29,649 bases of DNA. It comes from Dehalococcoidia bacterium (GTDB lineage Bacteria; Chloroflexota; Dehalococcoidia; UBA3495). The translations under genes and the position numbers were made by a program. The notes below the pieces were generated by a model. It ran no database searches and had not been told where the DNA came from. It saw only the letters and a program-made list of their open reading frames with translations. Shown here piece by piece: positions 14,482 to 22,745 of this stretch (position 1 is the stretch's first letter; every line of letters starts with the position of its first letter). The stretch lies in NCBI GenBank assembly GCA_002730485.1, contig PCAH01000184.1:1-29649 (forward strand). The letters are read 5' to 3'.

Positions 14482-15942
14482 TTAATTGATGCCGTAGGCG
14501 TCCCATTTCTGGTCCACCAATGCTTTGACTGCCGGGTCCATTGCGATGTCCGGTGGCCATTCCCTGTTCCTGCCACTTTCTAAAGGCCCCTTGATGGTGG
14601 CATCGATGCCCACTTTCTTGCCGAATTTGGGCGAGGTTGAGCCAATATCCAGGTCGTCTATCGGCCCATCGGCAAAGACGAGATCCTCTCCGGGGTCGAC
14701 GTTGTTAGTCACCCGCCAGGCAACTTCAGAGATGTTTTGAACGTCCACGTTGGCGTCCACAACTATGATGGTCTTGGTCAGGCTCATCAGCCCCAACCCC
14801 CAGAGGCCGTGCATGACCTTTCTTCCCTGCCCCGGATACTCTTTCTTGATAGACACGATCACCAGGTTGTGGAACGATCCCTCTGCCGGCATATTTATAT
14901 CCACCAACTCGGGCAACACCATCTTCATCAAGGGCAAAAAGAGCCGCTCGGTAACCTTGCCCATGTAGTAGTCTTCCATGGGAGGACGTCCGACCAATGC
15001 TGCCGGATAGATCGGGTCTTTGCGGTGGGTGATGCAGGTGACATGGAAGACCGGATACGGTTCTTCCATGGAGTAGTAACCAGTGTGGTCGCCGAAGGGG
15101 CCCTCGTCGCGTTCTTCTCCGGGGATGACATAGCCTTCCAGCACGATCTCAGCTTGGGCCGGGATCATCAGGTCGCTGGTCTTGGCCTTCACCAGATCGA
15201 CCCCTTCTTCCCGCAAGAAACCGGCCATCACCATCTCGTCCATGTCCGGTGGCAGCGGCGCCGAACCGGTCCAGATGGTCGCTGGGTCTCCACCAAGGGC
15301 CACGGCCACGTCGAGCTTTTCTAGTCCTAGTTCGTGGCTCAGGCGATAATGGTGGGTGCCGACCTTATGAGTCTGCCAGTGCATGCCGGTGGTTTGTTTG
15401 TCATAGACCTGCATCCGGTAGGTGCCGTAGTTCTGCACTCCGGTTTCAGGGTCCCTGGTTATGACCAAAGGCAGGGTCACAAATGGGCCGCCGTCCAAAG
15501 GCCAGCATTTGACTATCGGGAATTTGTACAGATCAACATCATCGCCTTGGATAACCACTTCTTGGCAGGGGGCGTTATTCACGGTTTTGGGTTGGTGAGA
15601 ACCCAGTTGGACGATCTGGCCCAAAGTCCGCAGTTTGTTCATCAGACCCTTGGGCGGCCCGTGCATCAGGTTCATTAAACCTTCGATCCGGTCCACCAAG
15701 TCTTCGGTCTTCTCAACACCCAATGCCCAGGCCGTTCGTTGGTGAGTACCGTACATGTTGATCAGCAAGGGTGAATCAAATCCCGTGACATTCTCAAACA
15801 GCAGAGCCGGGCCACCGGACTTGATCACCCGGTCGGTGATCTCCGTGATCTCAAGTTCTTGGGTCACTGGCGTGGTGATACGGCGCAAATCACCCTTTGA
15901 TTCCAGAAAACGAATGAACTCTCGGAGGTCTTTGAACTTCAT
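14482..15942 (-). CDS. ubiD: UbiD family decarboxylase (probable MqnL-type)
   Basis: Prenyl-FMN-dependent (de)carboxylase of 486 residues, close to the family length. The cofactor and metal-binding region is Asn171-Tyr-Gly-Thr-Tyr-Arg176. The catalytic acidic region is GEERDEGPFGDHTGYY (275-290), with Glu277 and Glu280 as candidate acids and His286 nearby. The N-terminus (MKFKDLREFIRFLESKGDLRRI) is typical. It is the first gene of a unit that also encodes the cofactor maker UbiX, a UbiA prenyltransferase and a UbiE methyltransferase, matching the late futalosine menaquinone steps; it could instead act on another aromatic acid. The ribosome-binding site is weak. A terminator for the preceding gene lies upstream. 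Confidence 0.92.
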   Translation of the reverse strand: MKFKDLREFIRFLESKGDLRRITTPVTQELEITEITDRVIKSGGPALLFENVTGFDSPLLINMYGTHQRTAWALGVEKTEDLVDRIEGLMNLMHGPPKGLMNKLRTLGQIVQLGSHQPKTVNNAPCQEVVIQGDDVDLYKFPIVKCWPLDGGPFVTLPLVITRDPETGVQNYGTYRMQVYDKQTTGMHWQTHKVGTHHYRLSHELGLEKLDVAVALGGDPATIWTGSAPLPPDMDEMVMAGFLREEGVDLVKAKTSDLMIPAQAEIVLEGYVIPGEERDEGPFGDHTGYYSMEEPYPVFHVTCITHRKDPIYPAALVGRPPMEDYYMGKVTERLFLPLMKMVLPELVDINMPAEGSFHNLVIVSIKKEYPGQGRKVMHGLWGLGLMSLTKTIIVVDANVDVQNISEVAWRVTNNVDPGEDLVFADGPIDDLDIGSTSPKFGKKVGIDATIKGPLESGRNREWPPDIAMDPAVKALVDQKWDAYGIN

Positions 15943-16087
15943 GGGGGGTAGGCCTTATGGACAGACTGGCTGTCGAAACAGTCAGCAGGTATTTCAGAAT
16001 GAGAATGCGCTGACATTGTATCTGCTTGGAAGTCGTGACTTCAATTGAAAAGAAGAATAGGGGCCAGGAATATAACGCTTGAAATAA

Positions 16088-16116
16088 AAAAGGGCTGGCA
16101 CATTGCCAGCCCTTTT
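16088..16116 (-). terminator. Rho-independent terminator of the zinc-ribbon gene
   Basis: A 13-bp perfect stem (16088-16100 with 16104-16116, core AGGGCTGGCA) with a 3-nt loop. Read on the minus strand, it runs into a T-rich tract (TTTTTTATTTC), so it ends the transcript of the gene at 16149-16463 and isolates it from ubiD. Confidence 0.9.
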
Positions 16117-16148
16117 CTACTCTTCTGAGATTGCAGGTGATACGTAAC

Positions 16149-16463
16149 CTAGAAACTGGATGAAGACTCCGTACGCATCTTGCTGAAACAATCACTGCAA
16201 TAGACCGGTCGATCACCTCGGGGCCGGAACGGCACCATGGCGTCGTTCCCACATTCTGCACAGGTGATTGGATACATCTCTTTTGGGCCGTCCTGATACA
16301 TTCCCGCTGATCGTTGTTCGGAACGTCGGACTGCCCGGCAGTTACGACAGCGCTTTGGCTCGTTACCAAAGCCCCTGGCCTGGAAAAATTCCTGCTCTCC
16401 CGCCGTAAAGATAAATTCCCCGCCACACTCCACACAATTAAGGGTTCTATCTGTCAATGCCAC
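16149..16463 (-). CDS. Zinc-ribbon protein with CxxC-x17-CxxC domain
   Basis: Small protein of 104 residues with two zinc sites. The first pairs Cys10-x2-Cys13 with Cys39-x2-Cys42 and matches the probable zinc-ribbon domain (NCVECGGEF, then KRCRNCRAVRR). The second pairs Cys68-x2-Cys71 with Cys89-x2-Cys92, with exactly 17 residues between the pairs, a known short domain often found next to the first. The start is GTG at 16463 with a perfect AGGAGGT 6 nt upstream. It has its own promoter and terminator and stands alone. Function is unknown; binding of nucleic acid or protein is plausible from the fold. Confidence 0.88.
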   Translation of the reverse strand: MALTDRTLNCVECGGEFIFTAGEQEFFQARGFGNEPKRCRNCRAVRRSEQRSAGMYQDGPKEMYPITCAECGNDAMVPFRPRGDRPVYCSDCFSKMRTESSSSF

Positions 16464-16583
16464 TGGTTGACCTCCTGGGTCCGCACCCTAGTTTGGCTCT
16501 GCAGGTCGACTGATATCTGTTGGTTTATATCCTCCGTAATCTCCGGCGAAACTACGAATCGACCCCGGCCTTGCTTGGGGCAC

Positions 16584-16611
16584 ATTATACCCATTACAAA
16601 CACGGATGCAA
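16584..16611 (-). promoter_or_regulatory. Promoter of the zinc-ribbon gene
   Basis: On the minus strand, TTGCAT (16611-16606), a 16-bp spacer and a perfect TATAAT (16589-16584) form a good sigma70-type promoter. The transcript would carry a leader of about 110 nt before the GTG start at 16463. Confidence 0.6.
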
Positions 16612-16855
16612 CCGATTTTTATGCCTATCCTTAAATGCGTTGACAGGGGTAAACCAATATCTTGATTGCAAATAAGAGACGTATTTCGTAATCACGTCGA
16701 CTATTAACGTTCCACTGATTTCGGGTGACTGCTTGGGTTCCACTGTTGACATAACTGATACCGGTTATGGTTCGGAGCCTTGAGTTTTAAGAGGAAGATC
16801 AAGGAGTTAAGGGAATTCCCAAAACCGCCCTATTCTTGGCGTTAGATGCCAGCCA
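16612..16855. other. Intergenic region between the zinc-ribbon gene and modC
   Basis: Together with the promoter and leader at 16464-16611, this makes a stretch of about 390 bp without a gene. I see no convincing open frame or RNA gene. There is one short palindrome (GGGAATTCCC, near 16812-16821) and no clear terminator for modABC. Confidence 0.5.
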
Positions 16856-18031
16856 TTAACCGGTTACGGCGTCAGAGTTGGCCTGCCCCTGTTCATCCAC
16901 CAGGAAGCAGGAGGATGCCTTGAACACGGCCCATAATTTCTGCCCGGTTTGGATCCCCATCTCTTCCAACGCCGCGCCGGTGATGTGGCAACGCAGCGAT
17001 TCCCCAGCATCGCCAACCCCCAAATTCAGGGTGACCGCGTAGCCGGGAGGGCGGGACTCCACCGACATGACCTCGCCTTGAAGTCGGTTTCTTGCTGATG
17101 AGCCGATCAGTTCATCTTTGGCCACGATGATGTCCGACGCCCGTATTCCCACGGTGACCCGGTCTTGCTGGCGGTATGGCGGGGCGTTTCCAGTGACATG
17201 GGAGTCTAAGGGAACCTCCAGCTGCAAACCTTCTCCCACACAGGTCATGGTCCCATCTCTTGGGTTTCTCTCGGTAATCGTCAGGTCAAAGAGGTTCTCC
17301 ACGCCCACCAGCCGTGCCACCCGTCCCTGTCCAGGTTGTCCCAGGATATCGAGGGGGTCACCAGAGGCGTGCACCTGACCTTCATTGATTACCTGGACGG
17401 ACCCCCCCAATGCCAGCGCTTCTTCCCGGTCATGAGTCACCAACATCACCGGAACCGGAGACTGAACAAGCATGGCCCTCAGTTCACGGCGCAAGTTTCT
17501 GCGCAATTCCGAGTCCAGCGAAGCGAATGGTTCATCCAGAAGCAGCATCGTCGGACGTGGAGCCAGAGCTCTGGCCAATGCCACTCTCTGCTGCTGACCG
17601 CCGGATAATTCCCATGGGTACCGGTCTTCCAGTCCGTCCAACTGGAACAGTCGGACCAATTCCGCAACGCGAGTCAGGGCGTTTTCCGACTTTTGATCGG
17701 GGAGGCCAAAGGCGATATTCGCCGCCACTTTCAAGTGGGGAAACAAGTGGTATTCCTGGGTCAAATAACCCACCTGCCGTTGGTGAGCCGGTAAAAAGAC
17801 TCCGCTATCGCTGTCGTAAACGGTCTGGCCGCCGACTTCAATGTGACCGCGCACCGGACGCAGCAGTCCAGCGATGGCCCGGAGGGTTGTTGATTTCCCA
17901 GCACCGGATGGGCCAAACAACACCAAAACCTCGCCCGGTTGAATCTCCCATTCTGTCTCCAGAGAGAAATTTCCTACCCGACATTCCACCGAACCGCTGG
18001 CCGGTGTACCAGTGATTTTCTCGTTTATCAT
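16856..18031 (-). CDS. modC: Molybdate/tungstate ABC transporter ATP-binding protein
   Basis: Cytoplasmic ATPase of 391 residues powering oxyanion uptake. Walker A GPSGAGKST, the signature LSGGQQQR, Walker B MLLLDEPFASLD and the switch LVTHD are all present. After about residue 240 comes a TOBE-type C-terminal region, which in ModC proteins binds oxyanion and can throttle transport. I chose ATG at 18031 because it overlaps the modB stop as ATGA and places MINEKITG shortly before the first strand; the frame stays open upstream, but that extension is only read-through of modB in another frame. Translation is probably coupled to modB. It is the last gene of modABC. Confidence 0.93.
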   Translation of the reverse strand: MINEKITGTPASGSVECRVGNFSLETEWEIQPGEVLVLFGPSGAGKSTTLRAIAGLLRPVRGHIEVGGQTVYDSDSGVFLPAHQRQVGYLTQEYHLFPHLKVAANIAFGLPDQKSENALTRVAELVRLFQLDGLEDRYPWELSGGQQQRVALARALAPRPTMLLLDEPFASLDSELRRNLRRELRAMLVQSPVPVMLVTHDREEALALGGSVQVINEGQVHASGDPLDILGQPGQGRVARLVGVENLFDLTITERNPRDGTMTCVGEGLQLEVPLDSHVTGNAPPYRQQDRVTVGIRASDIIVAKDELIGSSARNRLQGEVMSVESRPPGYAVTLNLGVGDAGESLRCHITGAALEEMGIQTGQKLWAVFKASSCFLVDEQGQANSDAVTG

Positions 18032-18849
18032 CGGACCTGCCACCTGCGTCTGGTCAACAATCCCAAGATAACCAACACCAGGATCGACCCAGCCAGTAAT
18101 ACTACGGAAAGGGCCAACGCACCGTCGAGACTGGTCTCCATGGCAGACATGATCGCCAGGGGCATGGTCTGGGTTTCCCCGGTCAAATTCCCGGCGAACA
18201 TCATGGTGGCGCCGAATTCGGACAGCGCCCGTGCCCAAGCCAGACCCAAGCCGGTGAACATTGCCGGCGCGGCCAAGGGCAGGGTTATTCGGAAGAAAGT
18301 GCGCCAGGGCGATACTCCCAGCGTCTGGGCCACATCCTCGTAGTTTTTGTCCACCGCCTGAAAGCCCAATTTGGCCGACCGGATGAAGAATGGCGAAGCG
18401 ACGAATATCTGGGCAAACACCACCGCTGTTGTGGTGAATGGGATGGTGATTCCTAGACTAGCAAGTTCAGAACCGATCAATCCGTTCCGACCAAAGGCCA
18501 TCAACATCGCCACGCCGGCAACCACTGGCGGCAATACCAACGGCAGTTCAACCAGGCTGTCCACCGCCCTGGCCCACAGACTGTTGCTTCTGGCCAATAG
18601 GTAGGCAAACGGCGTGCCCAGAGCGACGACTATCGCTATGCTTATGATGCTGGTTACCAATGATAGTCGCAGAGCCGTAAGGGCGACGTCGCTGGTAACT
18701 GCGTCAAGGAAGTCGCTTTGCTGGGCAGACCGCACCAAAAGCGCCAGGACCGGCAACCCAATAAACAGGACATACAGGACCGCTCCACCGCCGCCCAGTA
18801 TCCCGGCCGGGTGGCCTCCAATGCGGGCTACCGAATCTAACCTTGCCAA
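18028..18849 (-). CDS. modB: Molybdate/tungstate ABC transporter permease
   Basis: Inner-membrane permease with five or six hydrophobic segments and the binding-protein-dependent transport EAA-like loop (about DKNYEDVAQTLGVSPWRTFFRITLPLAAPAMFTGLGLAWARALSEFGATMMFAGN), the sequence expected of ModB/CysU-type permeases. I prefer TTG at 18849: AAAGGA lies 8 nt upstream and it avoids overlap with modA. ATG at 18891 is in frame and adds 14 residues but lacks a ribosome-binding site and overlaps modA by 20 bp. The stop overlaps the modC start (ATGA). Confidence 0.9.
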   Translation of the reverse strand: MARLDSVARIGGHPAGILGGGGAVLYVLFIGLPVLALLVRSAQQSDFLDAVTSDVALTALRLSLVTSIISIAIVVALGTPFAYLLARSNSLWARAVDSLVELPLVLPPVVAGVAMLMAFGRNGLIGSELASLGITIPFTTTAVVFAQIFVASPFFIRSAKLGFQAVDKNYEDVAQTLGVSPWRTFFRITLPLAAPAMFTGLGLAWARALSEFGATMMFAGNLTGETQTMPLAIMSAMETSLDGALALSVVLLAGSILVLVILGLLTRRRWQVR

Positions 18850-18871
18850 TGGTTCTGTCCTTTCGAGTCGA

Positions 18872-19684
18872 TCATGGAGATGAAAAACCATGCTCTGCCA
18901 GCAGGCGTTGGCCTTCTGCCGACAACACGAATGTCAAAAATAATTGGGCCAGTTCCTTTTCCGGAGCGTCCTCAAGGATGACCATGGGATATCTGGCCTT
19001 CACGTTGGCCGTTACAGCGATGGGAATAACGACGATCGGTCCCGTCTTTTGGGCCGCGGCAACATCTGTTTGGTACACGATGCCGGCATCCATTTCGTTC
19101 AATGCAACCTTTTGGGCGACGAATTTGACGTTGGGCTCTTCAGAGACCAGGTTGCCCAGCACCTTCCCTTCAAAATGACTGCCCAGACCAATCGAACTAT
19201 CTCCGGCCAGGTTTGCTACTAGTTGTCGGGAGTAGGCTCCCACCGGGACATCTTCTTCAGCCATAACCAGCCTGGTTCCAGGCTTTGATAGGTCTTCTAT
19301 ACTGTCGACCGCCCCATTTACCGCAGCAATCACAACCAATCGGTTCTCCGCGAAATACACCGGCAGTCCGTCAACCAGGTCTTCCGCCTCTAAGATGCCT
19401 ACCTGACGATCATCAGCCGAGGCGAATATATCCACCCTTGCGCCGAACTCGATCTGGGAGCGAAGGCGTTGGCTGCCGCCAAAATCCAAGTTCACCTTCA
19501 CCCCAGGATTTTGCTCTTCAAATTCCCTGGCCACGCCCGTGAACGCTTCCGTGAGTGAGGATGCTGCCAGAACCCGCAACGTCTTACCGCTCTCACCGCC
19601 GCATGCTGCCATCAGCACTAACATGGAGCAGAGAAATATCTTTACTCGCTGGGAGAGCAGGGTTTGGTTGGTCGAGTTAGGCAT
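18872..19684 (-). CDS. modA: Molybdate-binding lipoprotein of ABC transporter
   Basis: Extracytoplasmic solute-binding protein of 270 residues. The N-terminal signal ends in the lipobox LMAAC (lipidated Cys28), so it is anchored to the outer face of the membrane. The mature start, TLRVLAASSLTEAFTGVAREFE, is the standard ModA opening, where the serines contact the oxyanion. FGGSQRLRSQIEFGARVDIFASAD and the Asp-Ala-Gly-Ile-Val-Tyr-x-Thr-Asp segment are also typical. Specificity between molybdate and tungstate cannot be settled from sequence. It is the first gene of modABC and has a good promoter in the shared divergent region. Confidence 0.94.
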   Translation of the reverse strand: MPNSTNQTLLSQRVKIFLCSMLVLMAACGGESGKTLRVLAASSLTEAFTGVAREFEEQNPGVKVNLDFGGSQRLRSQIEFGARVDIFASADDRQVGILEAEDLVDGLPVYFAENRLVVIAAVNGAVDSIEDLSKPGTRLVMAEEDVPVGAYSRQLVANLAGDSSIGLGSHFEGKVLGNLVSEEPNVKFVAQKVALNEMDAGIVYQTDVAAAQKTGPIVVIPIAVTANVKARYPMVILEDAPEKELAQLFLTFVLSAEGQRLLAEHGFSSP

Positions 19685-19701
19685 AATCTGAAGACTGGCT
19701 G

Positions 19702-19737
19702 ATTGTAAAGTAAACTTGATATATTATCAAATATAAT
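19702..19737. promoter_or_regulatory. Divergent mod/regulator promoter region with palindromic operator
   Basis: For modABC (minus strand), TTGATA (19730-19725), a 17-bp spacer and TACAAT (19707-19702) make a good promoter. The perfect palindrome TTGATA-tat-TATCAA (19716-19730) covers its -35 box. TATAAT at 19732-19737 is a -10 candidate for the plus-strand regulator, with a start point only a few bases before its ATG at 19752. Outer arms AAAGTA (19707-19712) and TACTTT (19739-19744) form a wider inverted repeat. Binding by the adjacent regulator is inference. Confidence 0.6.
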
Positions 19738-19751
19738 GTACTTTCAATGCT

Positions 19752-20897
19752 ATGCCACGACGCACAGGCAGCCTACAAAACAACCTGAAACAGGCTCGCA
19801 ACGGGGCAGGTCTAACCCAAGGTGAACTAGCTGCGAAGGCGAATATCAGCCGTCAGGCTTATTCGTCCCTTGAAGCTGGCAACGCCACCCCGTCAACTGA
19901 AGTCGCCATTCGGCTAGCCCAGACATTGAGGGAAAGAGTTGAGTCGCTCTTTTACTTGCCGGACCAACCATCAGCCGCAGTAGAAGCCGAACTCGTCTCA
20001 GGGGTTGCGTCCACATCGTCTCCCAACCAGAGAGCGCGATTGTTTCGGGTTGGACCAAAACTGCTGGCTCGTCCGTTGGCCGGTTCTGACAACACCCGGC
20101 ACAGTGTTGTGGTTGCTGAGGGGCTGATCGTGTCTCCGGCAGGACCTCCTGACCGCGACAGAGTCGTAACCGTTCAGCCCTTTGACACCGAAGAGGTGGA
20201 TTCACCCACCCTGGCTATGCTGGGTTGTGACCCGGCAGTGGGGTTATTGGAAACAGGCTTGCAGTCCAAGGGAGTTTCCCTGGTAGCCGGGGAAGAAAGC
20301 AGTCGGCAGGCCTTGATTGGACTGGCAAAGGGTGAGGCCCATGTGGCCGGTTGCCATCTTTTGGACAACATCACCGGGGTCTACAACAGTTCTTGGGTCC
20401 AACAGCTCGTGCCATTTCCGTGCACCCTGATCACCTTTGCTTCGTGGCAACAGGGGATGATACTTGGCTACGGAAATCCAAAGCAAGTGACCAGTGTGTC
20501 CGACCTCGCCAAGCCCGGCATCAAACTGGTCAACCGACAGATCGGCTCCGGAAGTAGAGACCTGTTGGATCGGATCCTGCTTAAGGCCAACGTCCCAATT
20601 GAAAAGATCGAAGGTTACGAAAGAGAGGAATGGGGGCACCTAGCCGTTGCCGCCGCTGTGGCTTCAGGTAGCGCCGACGTCGGCATCGGTGTTAAGGCCG
20701 CCGCTGTGGCCATGGGTTTGGATTTTTTGCCCCTTGAGGAAGAACGCTACGACCTGGTCATCCCCCATCACTTCTTGGACGAGACTCCAGTCCAAATCCT
20801 GTTGGACCTGCTCCGCCAACCCGTATTACACCGCCGGGTTGAGAGCCTTGGCGGGTATGACGCATCTGACATGGGTATCCAACAATCTACGAATTAG
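19752..20897 (+). CDS. XRE helix-turn-helix regulator with PBP-like ligand domain, putative molybdate-uptake regulator
   Basis: A 381-residue fusion. Residues about 9-65 are an XRE/Cro-type helix-turn-helix (LKQARNGAGLTQGELAAKANISRQAYSSLEAGNATPS). Residues about 90-370 resemble the periplasmic-binding-protein-like domain found in molybdopterin-related regulators, including GCDPAVGLLE, EAHVAGCHLLD, LVNRQIGSGSRDLLD and a GSADVGIGVKAAA segment. It lacks a signal peptide, so it is cytoplasmic. It is divergent from modABC across 67 bp containing a palindrome over the mod promoter, so it likely controls molybdate/tungstate uptake in response to a bound ligand; the ligand (molybdate or cofactor) is inference. 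No ribosome-binding site is visible before the ATG, and the transcript may be nearly leaderless. Confidence 0.88.
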   Translation: MPRRTGSLQNNLKQARNGAGLTQGELAAKANISRQAYSSLEAGNATPSTEVAIRLAQTLRERVESLFYLPDQPSAAVEAELVSGVASTSSPNQRARLFRVGPKLLARPLAGSDNTRHSVVVAEGLIVSPAGPPDRDRVVTVQPFDTEEVDSPTLAMLGCDPAVGLLETGLQSKGVSLVAGEESSRQALIGLAKGEAHVAGCHLLDNITGVYNSSWVQQLVPFPCTLITFASWQQGMILGYGNPKQVTSVSDLAKPGIKLVNRQIGSGSRDLLDRILLKANVPIEKIEGYEREEWGHLAVAAAVASGSADVGIGVKAAAVAMGLDFLPLEEERYDLVIPHHFLDETPVQILLDLLRQPVLHRRVESLGGYDASDMGIQQSTN

Positions 20898-21005
20898 CCC
20901 TTGGCCATCCGTAACGCTTGACGCCGTAGCCTGGCTGAGTTGTAATGAGTCGGCCAAAAGGCGGATACCGAACAAAGGCGTCCGACCGGGCTTTGGAGAT
21001 TGATT

Positions 21006-21356
21006 ATGGCAATGGTACGTTGCGTAACAGAGATGGGAATGGGCGTTGATGTCCACGGGCTGGATTTCACCAAGGCGGCAACTCGGGCCGTTTTTGACGC
21101 CATTCACCACAGCAGCCTGGGATTCCAGAGGATGCTCGGCAAGACCGCCGACGACATGACCGTACGGGTCACCATCGGTGTTTCCCAGCCAGACAAGGTT
21201 GATACGGCAGCGGTCTTAGCCACCATGCCCCACGGCAATGGACAAGGCACCTGCACCGCAGTCCAAGGCGGCTTGGAGATTCCGAGTGTGGACGGCAACG
21301 ATGGAATGCTCATTGCCAACGCGGTGATCTTTGTCCTCTTCGACGACGGTAAATAA
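21006..21356 (+). CDS. Lin0512 family protein, function unknown
   Basis: A 116-residue protein. The pattern RCVTEMGMGVDVHGLDFTKAA, then AVFDAIHHSSLGF, matches the Lin0512 family, a small conserved family with a forked-domain-like fold and no known biochemical role. The start is ATG at 21006 with GGAG 7 nt upstream; an in-frame TTG at 21000 lies too close to that site. A cupin gene follows after 33 bp, so the two are likely co-transcribed. Confidence 0.85.
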   Translation: MAMVRCVTEMGMGVDVHGLDFTKAATRAVFDAIHHSSLGFQRMLGKTADDMTVRVTIGVSQPDKVDTAAVLATMPHGNGQGTCTAVQGGLEIPSVDGNDGMLIANAVIFVLFDDGK

Positions 21357-21389
21357 ACAGTCACTAGACTATCCATCACAGGAGAAAGT

Positions 21390-21740
21390 ATGCCATTCGT
21401 CATGAAGGGAGAGGCCCAGGATGGCACTTCCACCACCGGGACGCAGACCAATACATTGGTCGGTCGGGAAAATGGCGGAGAGAACTTGACGGTGGTTAGC
21501 GCCGGGATCGACCCTGGCGCTGGGCTGGCCCTGCACGTGCACCCCGGTTATGAGGAAGCAACGTTGGTTGTGGAAGATAACATCGAGGCGGTGCTGGATG
21601 GCGAGACCCGTAACTTGGGACCCGGAGATTTGCTTCTAGCTCCGGCCGGGGCGAAACACACCATCACCAATCAATCGGATAAACCGGCCAGGGTTTTGGC
21701 GATTTACCCAACAACCAACCCGGAGAGGGTCTTTGTCTAG
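21390..21740 (+). CDS. Cupin domain protein
   Basis: Single-domain cupin of 116 residues. Motif 1 is G-x5-HVH-x3-E-E (GAGLALHVHPGYEEATLVVE) and motif 2 is GDLLLAPAGAKHTITN; the three histidines and the glutamate form a standard metal site. Small cupins of this sort act as dioxygenases, isomerases or binding proteins, so the reaction cannot be named. AGGAG precedes the ATG. It lies 33 bp after the Lin0512 gene, and the pair ends at a bidirectional terminator. Confidence 0.88.
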   Translation: MPFVMKGEAQDGTSTTGTQTNTLVGRENGGENLTVVSAGIDPGAGLALHVHPGYEEATLVVEDNIEAVLDGETRNLGPGDLLLAPAGAKHTITNQSDKPARVLAIYPTTNPERVFV

Positions 21741-21774
21741 GCCGATGATTAGCTAGCCCGCCGTAGGCAAATAG

Positions 21775-21804
21775 AAAAAGCCCAGGCAATACCTGGGCTT
21801 TTTT
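21775..21804. terminator. Bidirectional Rho-independent terminator
   Basis: AAAAAGCCCAGG (21775-21786) pairs with CCTGGGCTTTTT (21792-21803) around a 5-nt loop. There is a T run on both strands, so it can end both the cupin transcript (plus) and the DUF1059 gene transcript (minus). Confidence 0.9.
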
Positions 21805-21844
21805 GTTTCCTAAAATAACTGACGGAGGTCAGCCAGGCGGCTAA

Positions 21845-22045
21845 TTAGCCGTTGTTGGTCTTGGTTGAGGCCAAGATATTGGCCTTCATGATGCCGGGGT
21901 CCACCTGGTGAACCGAGGTCAGGTGCTCACTCATGTTCGCGACGACTTCGTCATCGTTGGCGCCTTTTGCGACATAACGGCAACCCTTACCGGATGCGTC
22001 CAAGGCCAAAGATAGTAGGGCGTTGCAACGTGCAAATCTAATCAT
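21845..22045 (-). CDS. DUF1059 family small protein
   Basis: A 66-residue protein. MIRFARCNALLSLALDASGKGCRYVAKG followed by MSEHLTSVHQVD matches the DUF1059 layout (Cys, G-x-x-C-x-[FY]-x-A-x-G, then spaced histidines), a putative small metal-binding protein. I chose ATG at 22045 because GGAGGAGA lies 5 nt upstream; a longer in-frame start (22114) adds a 23-residue basic stretch with no family match. Function is unknown. Confidence 0.82.
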   Translation of the reverse strand: MIRFARCNALLSLALDASGKGCRYVAKGANDDEVVANMSEHLTSVHQVDPGIMKANILASTKTNNG

Positions 22046-22229
22046 TTTAATCTCCTCCCGTTTTTGACCTGACCCTTTGAAGTCAGGCCTCAACCTGGCG
22101 ATATTTTTTGCCAATTACGCGGCAATGCTGGCGTCTGAAACTAGGTTTCCTGCCCTGCCGTTTCACTGCAATCGGCCCTAGTTTACTCGACAGAACCCAA
22201 CTCGTCCACAGGTAATCGTATCGTCTTTT

Positions 22230-22745
22230 TCAGTTCGATGATTTTTTACGGGCCATACGGGCCATTTCCCAGGCTTTTCCAGCATGGTTTTCTCCGCTCA
22301 ATGTGATCCGAACCAAGGCCCTGCCCTCGACAAAAAACAGTGTCGAGGCATCTTGACTGCGGAGAGATTCGGCCATGAGACCAGAGTTGCCGTCGAACCC
22401 ATCTTTAGTTTCTGCGATCACTCCCTGGGCAAGTTGGTCCTGCTTTATCTCATCAAGCACCTTCATCGCCAATGCATCGGATTCAAAAAGCACCAAACTC
22501 TCCAGCAAGGTGAAATCAGGGCCAGTCAATTCAACTAATACAGCTGCTCCGTCCAACAGGGAATCATCAATCTCTTGGACTGAATGAGTGACTGTCTGGT
22601 CGGAAAAATCCCTGGGGTTCAGCAGAAGGTCACGGGGTGGTGTGGAGTCCCCGGAGCATCCGGCAAGCGCCAACAGAATCGCAAATAATGGAACGGCGAA
22701 GATTAGCCGCCCTAATGTGGGTGGTAAGACCTGGCAGGCTACCAT
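22230..22745 (-). CDS. Putative lipoprotein of unknown function
   Basis: A 171-residue secreted lipoprotein. The signal peptide (hydrophobic LIFAVPLFAILLALAG) ends in the lipobox LAGC, lipidated at Cys30. The mature part has no family I recognise; it contains a mixed alpha/beta-like stretch with FTLLESLVLFESDALAMKVLDEI, and ends basic (RMARKKSSN). ATG at 22745 overlaps the hyuB stop as TAATG, suggesting translational coupling, and is preferred over an upstream in-frame start at 22778. It is the last gene of the hyuA-PIG-L-hyuB unit. Confidence 0.75.
   Translation of the reverse strand: MVACQVLPPTLGRLIFAVPLFAILLALAGCSGDSTPPRDLLLNPRDFSDQTVTHSVQEIDDSLLDGAAVLVELTGPDFTLLESLVLFESDALAMKVLDEIKQDQLAQGVIAETKDGFDGNSGLMAESLRSQDASTLFFVEGRALVRITLSGENHAGKAWEMARMARKKSSN

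Noticed and set aside
18032..18238. 69-codon upstream extension of modC
   Set aside because: It reads modB DNA in another frame; ATG 18031 overlaps the modB stop as ATGA and gives the standard ModC N-terminus.
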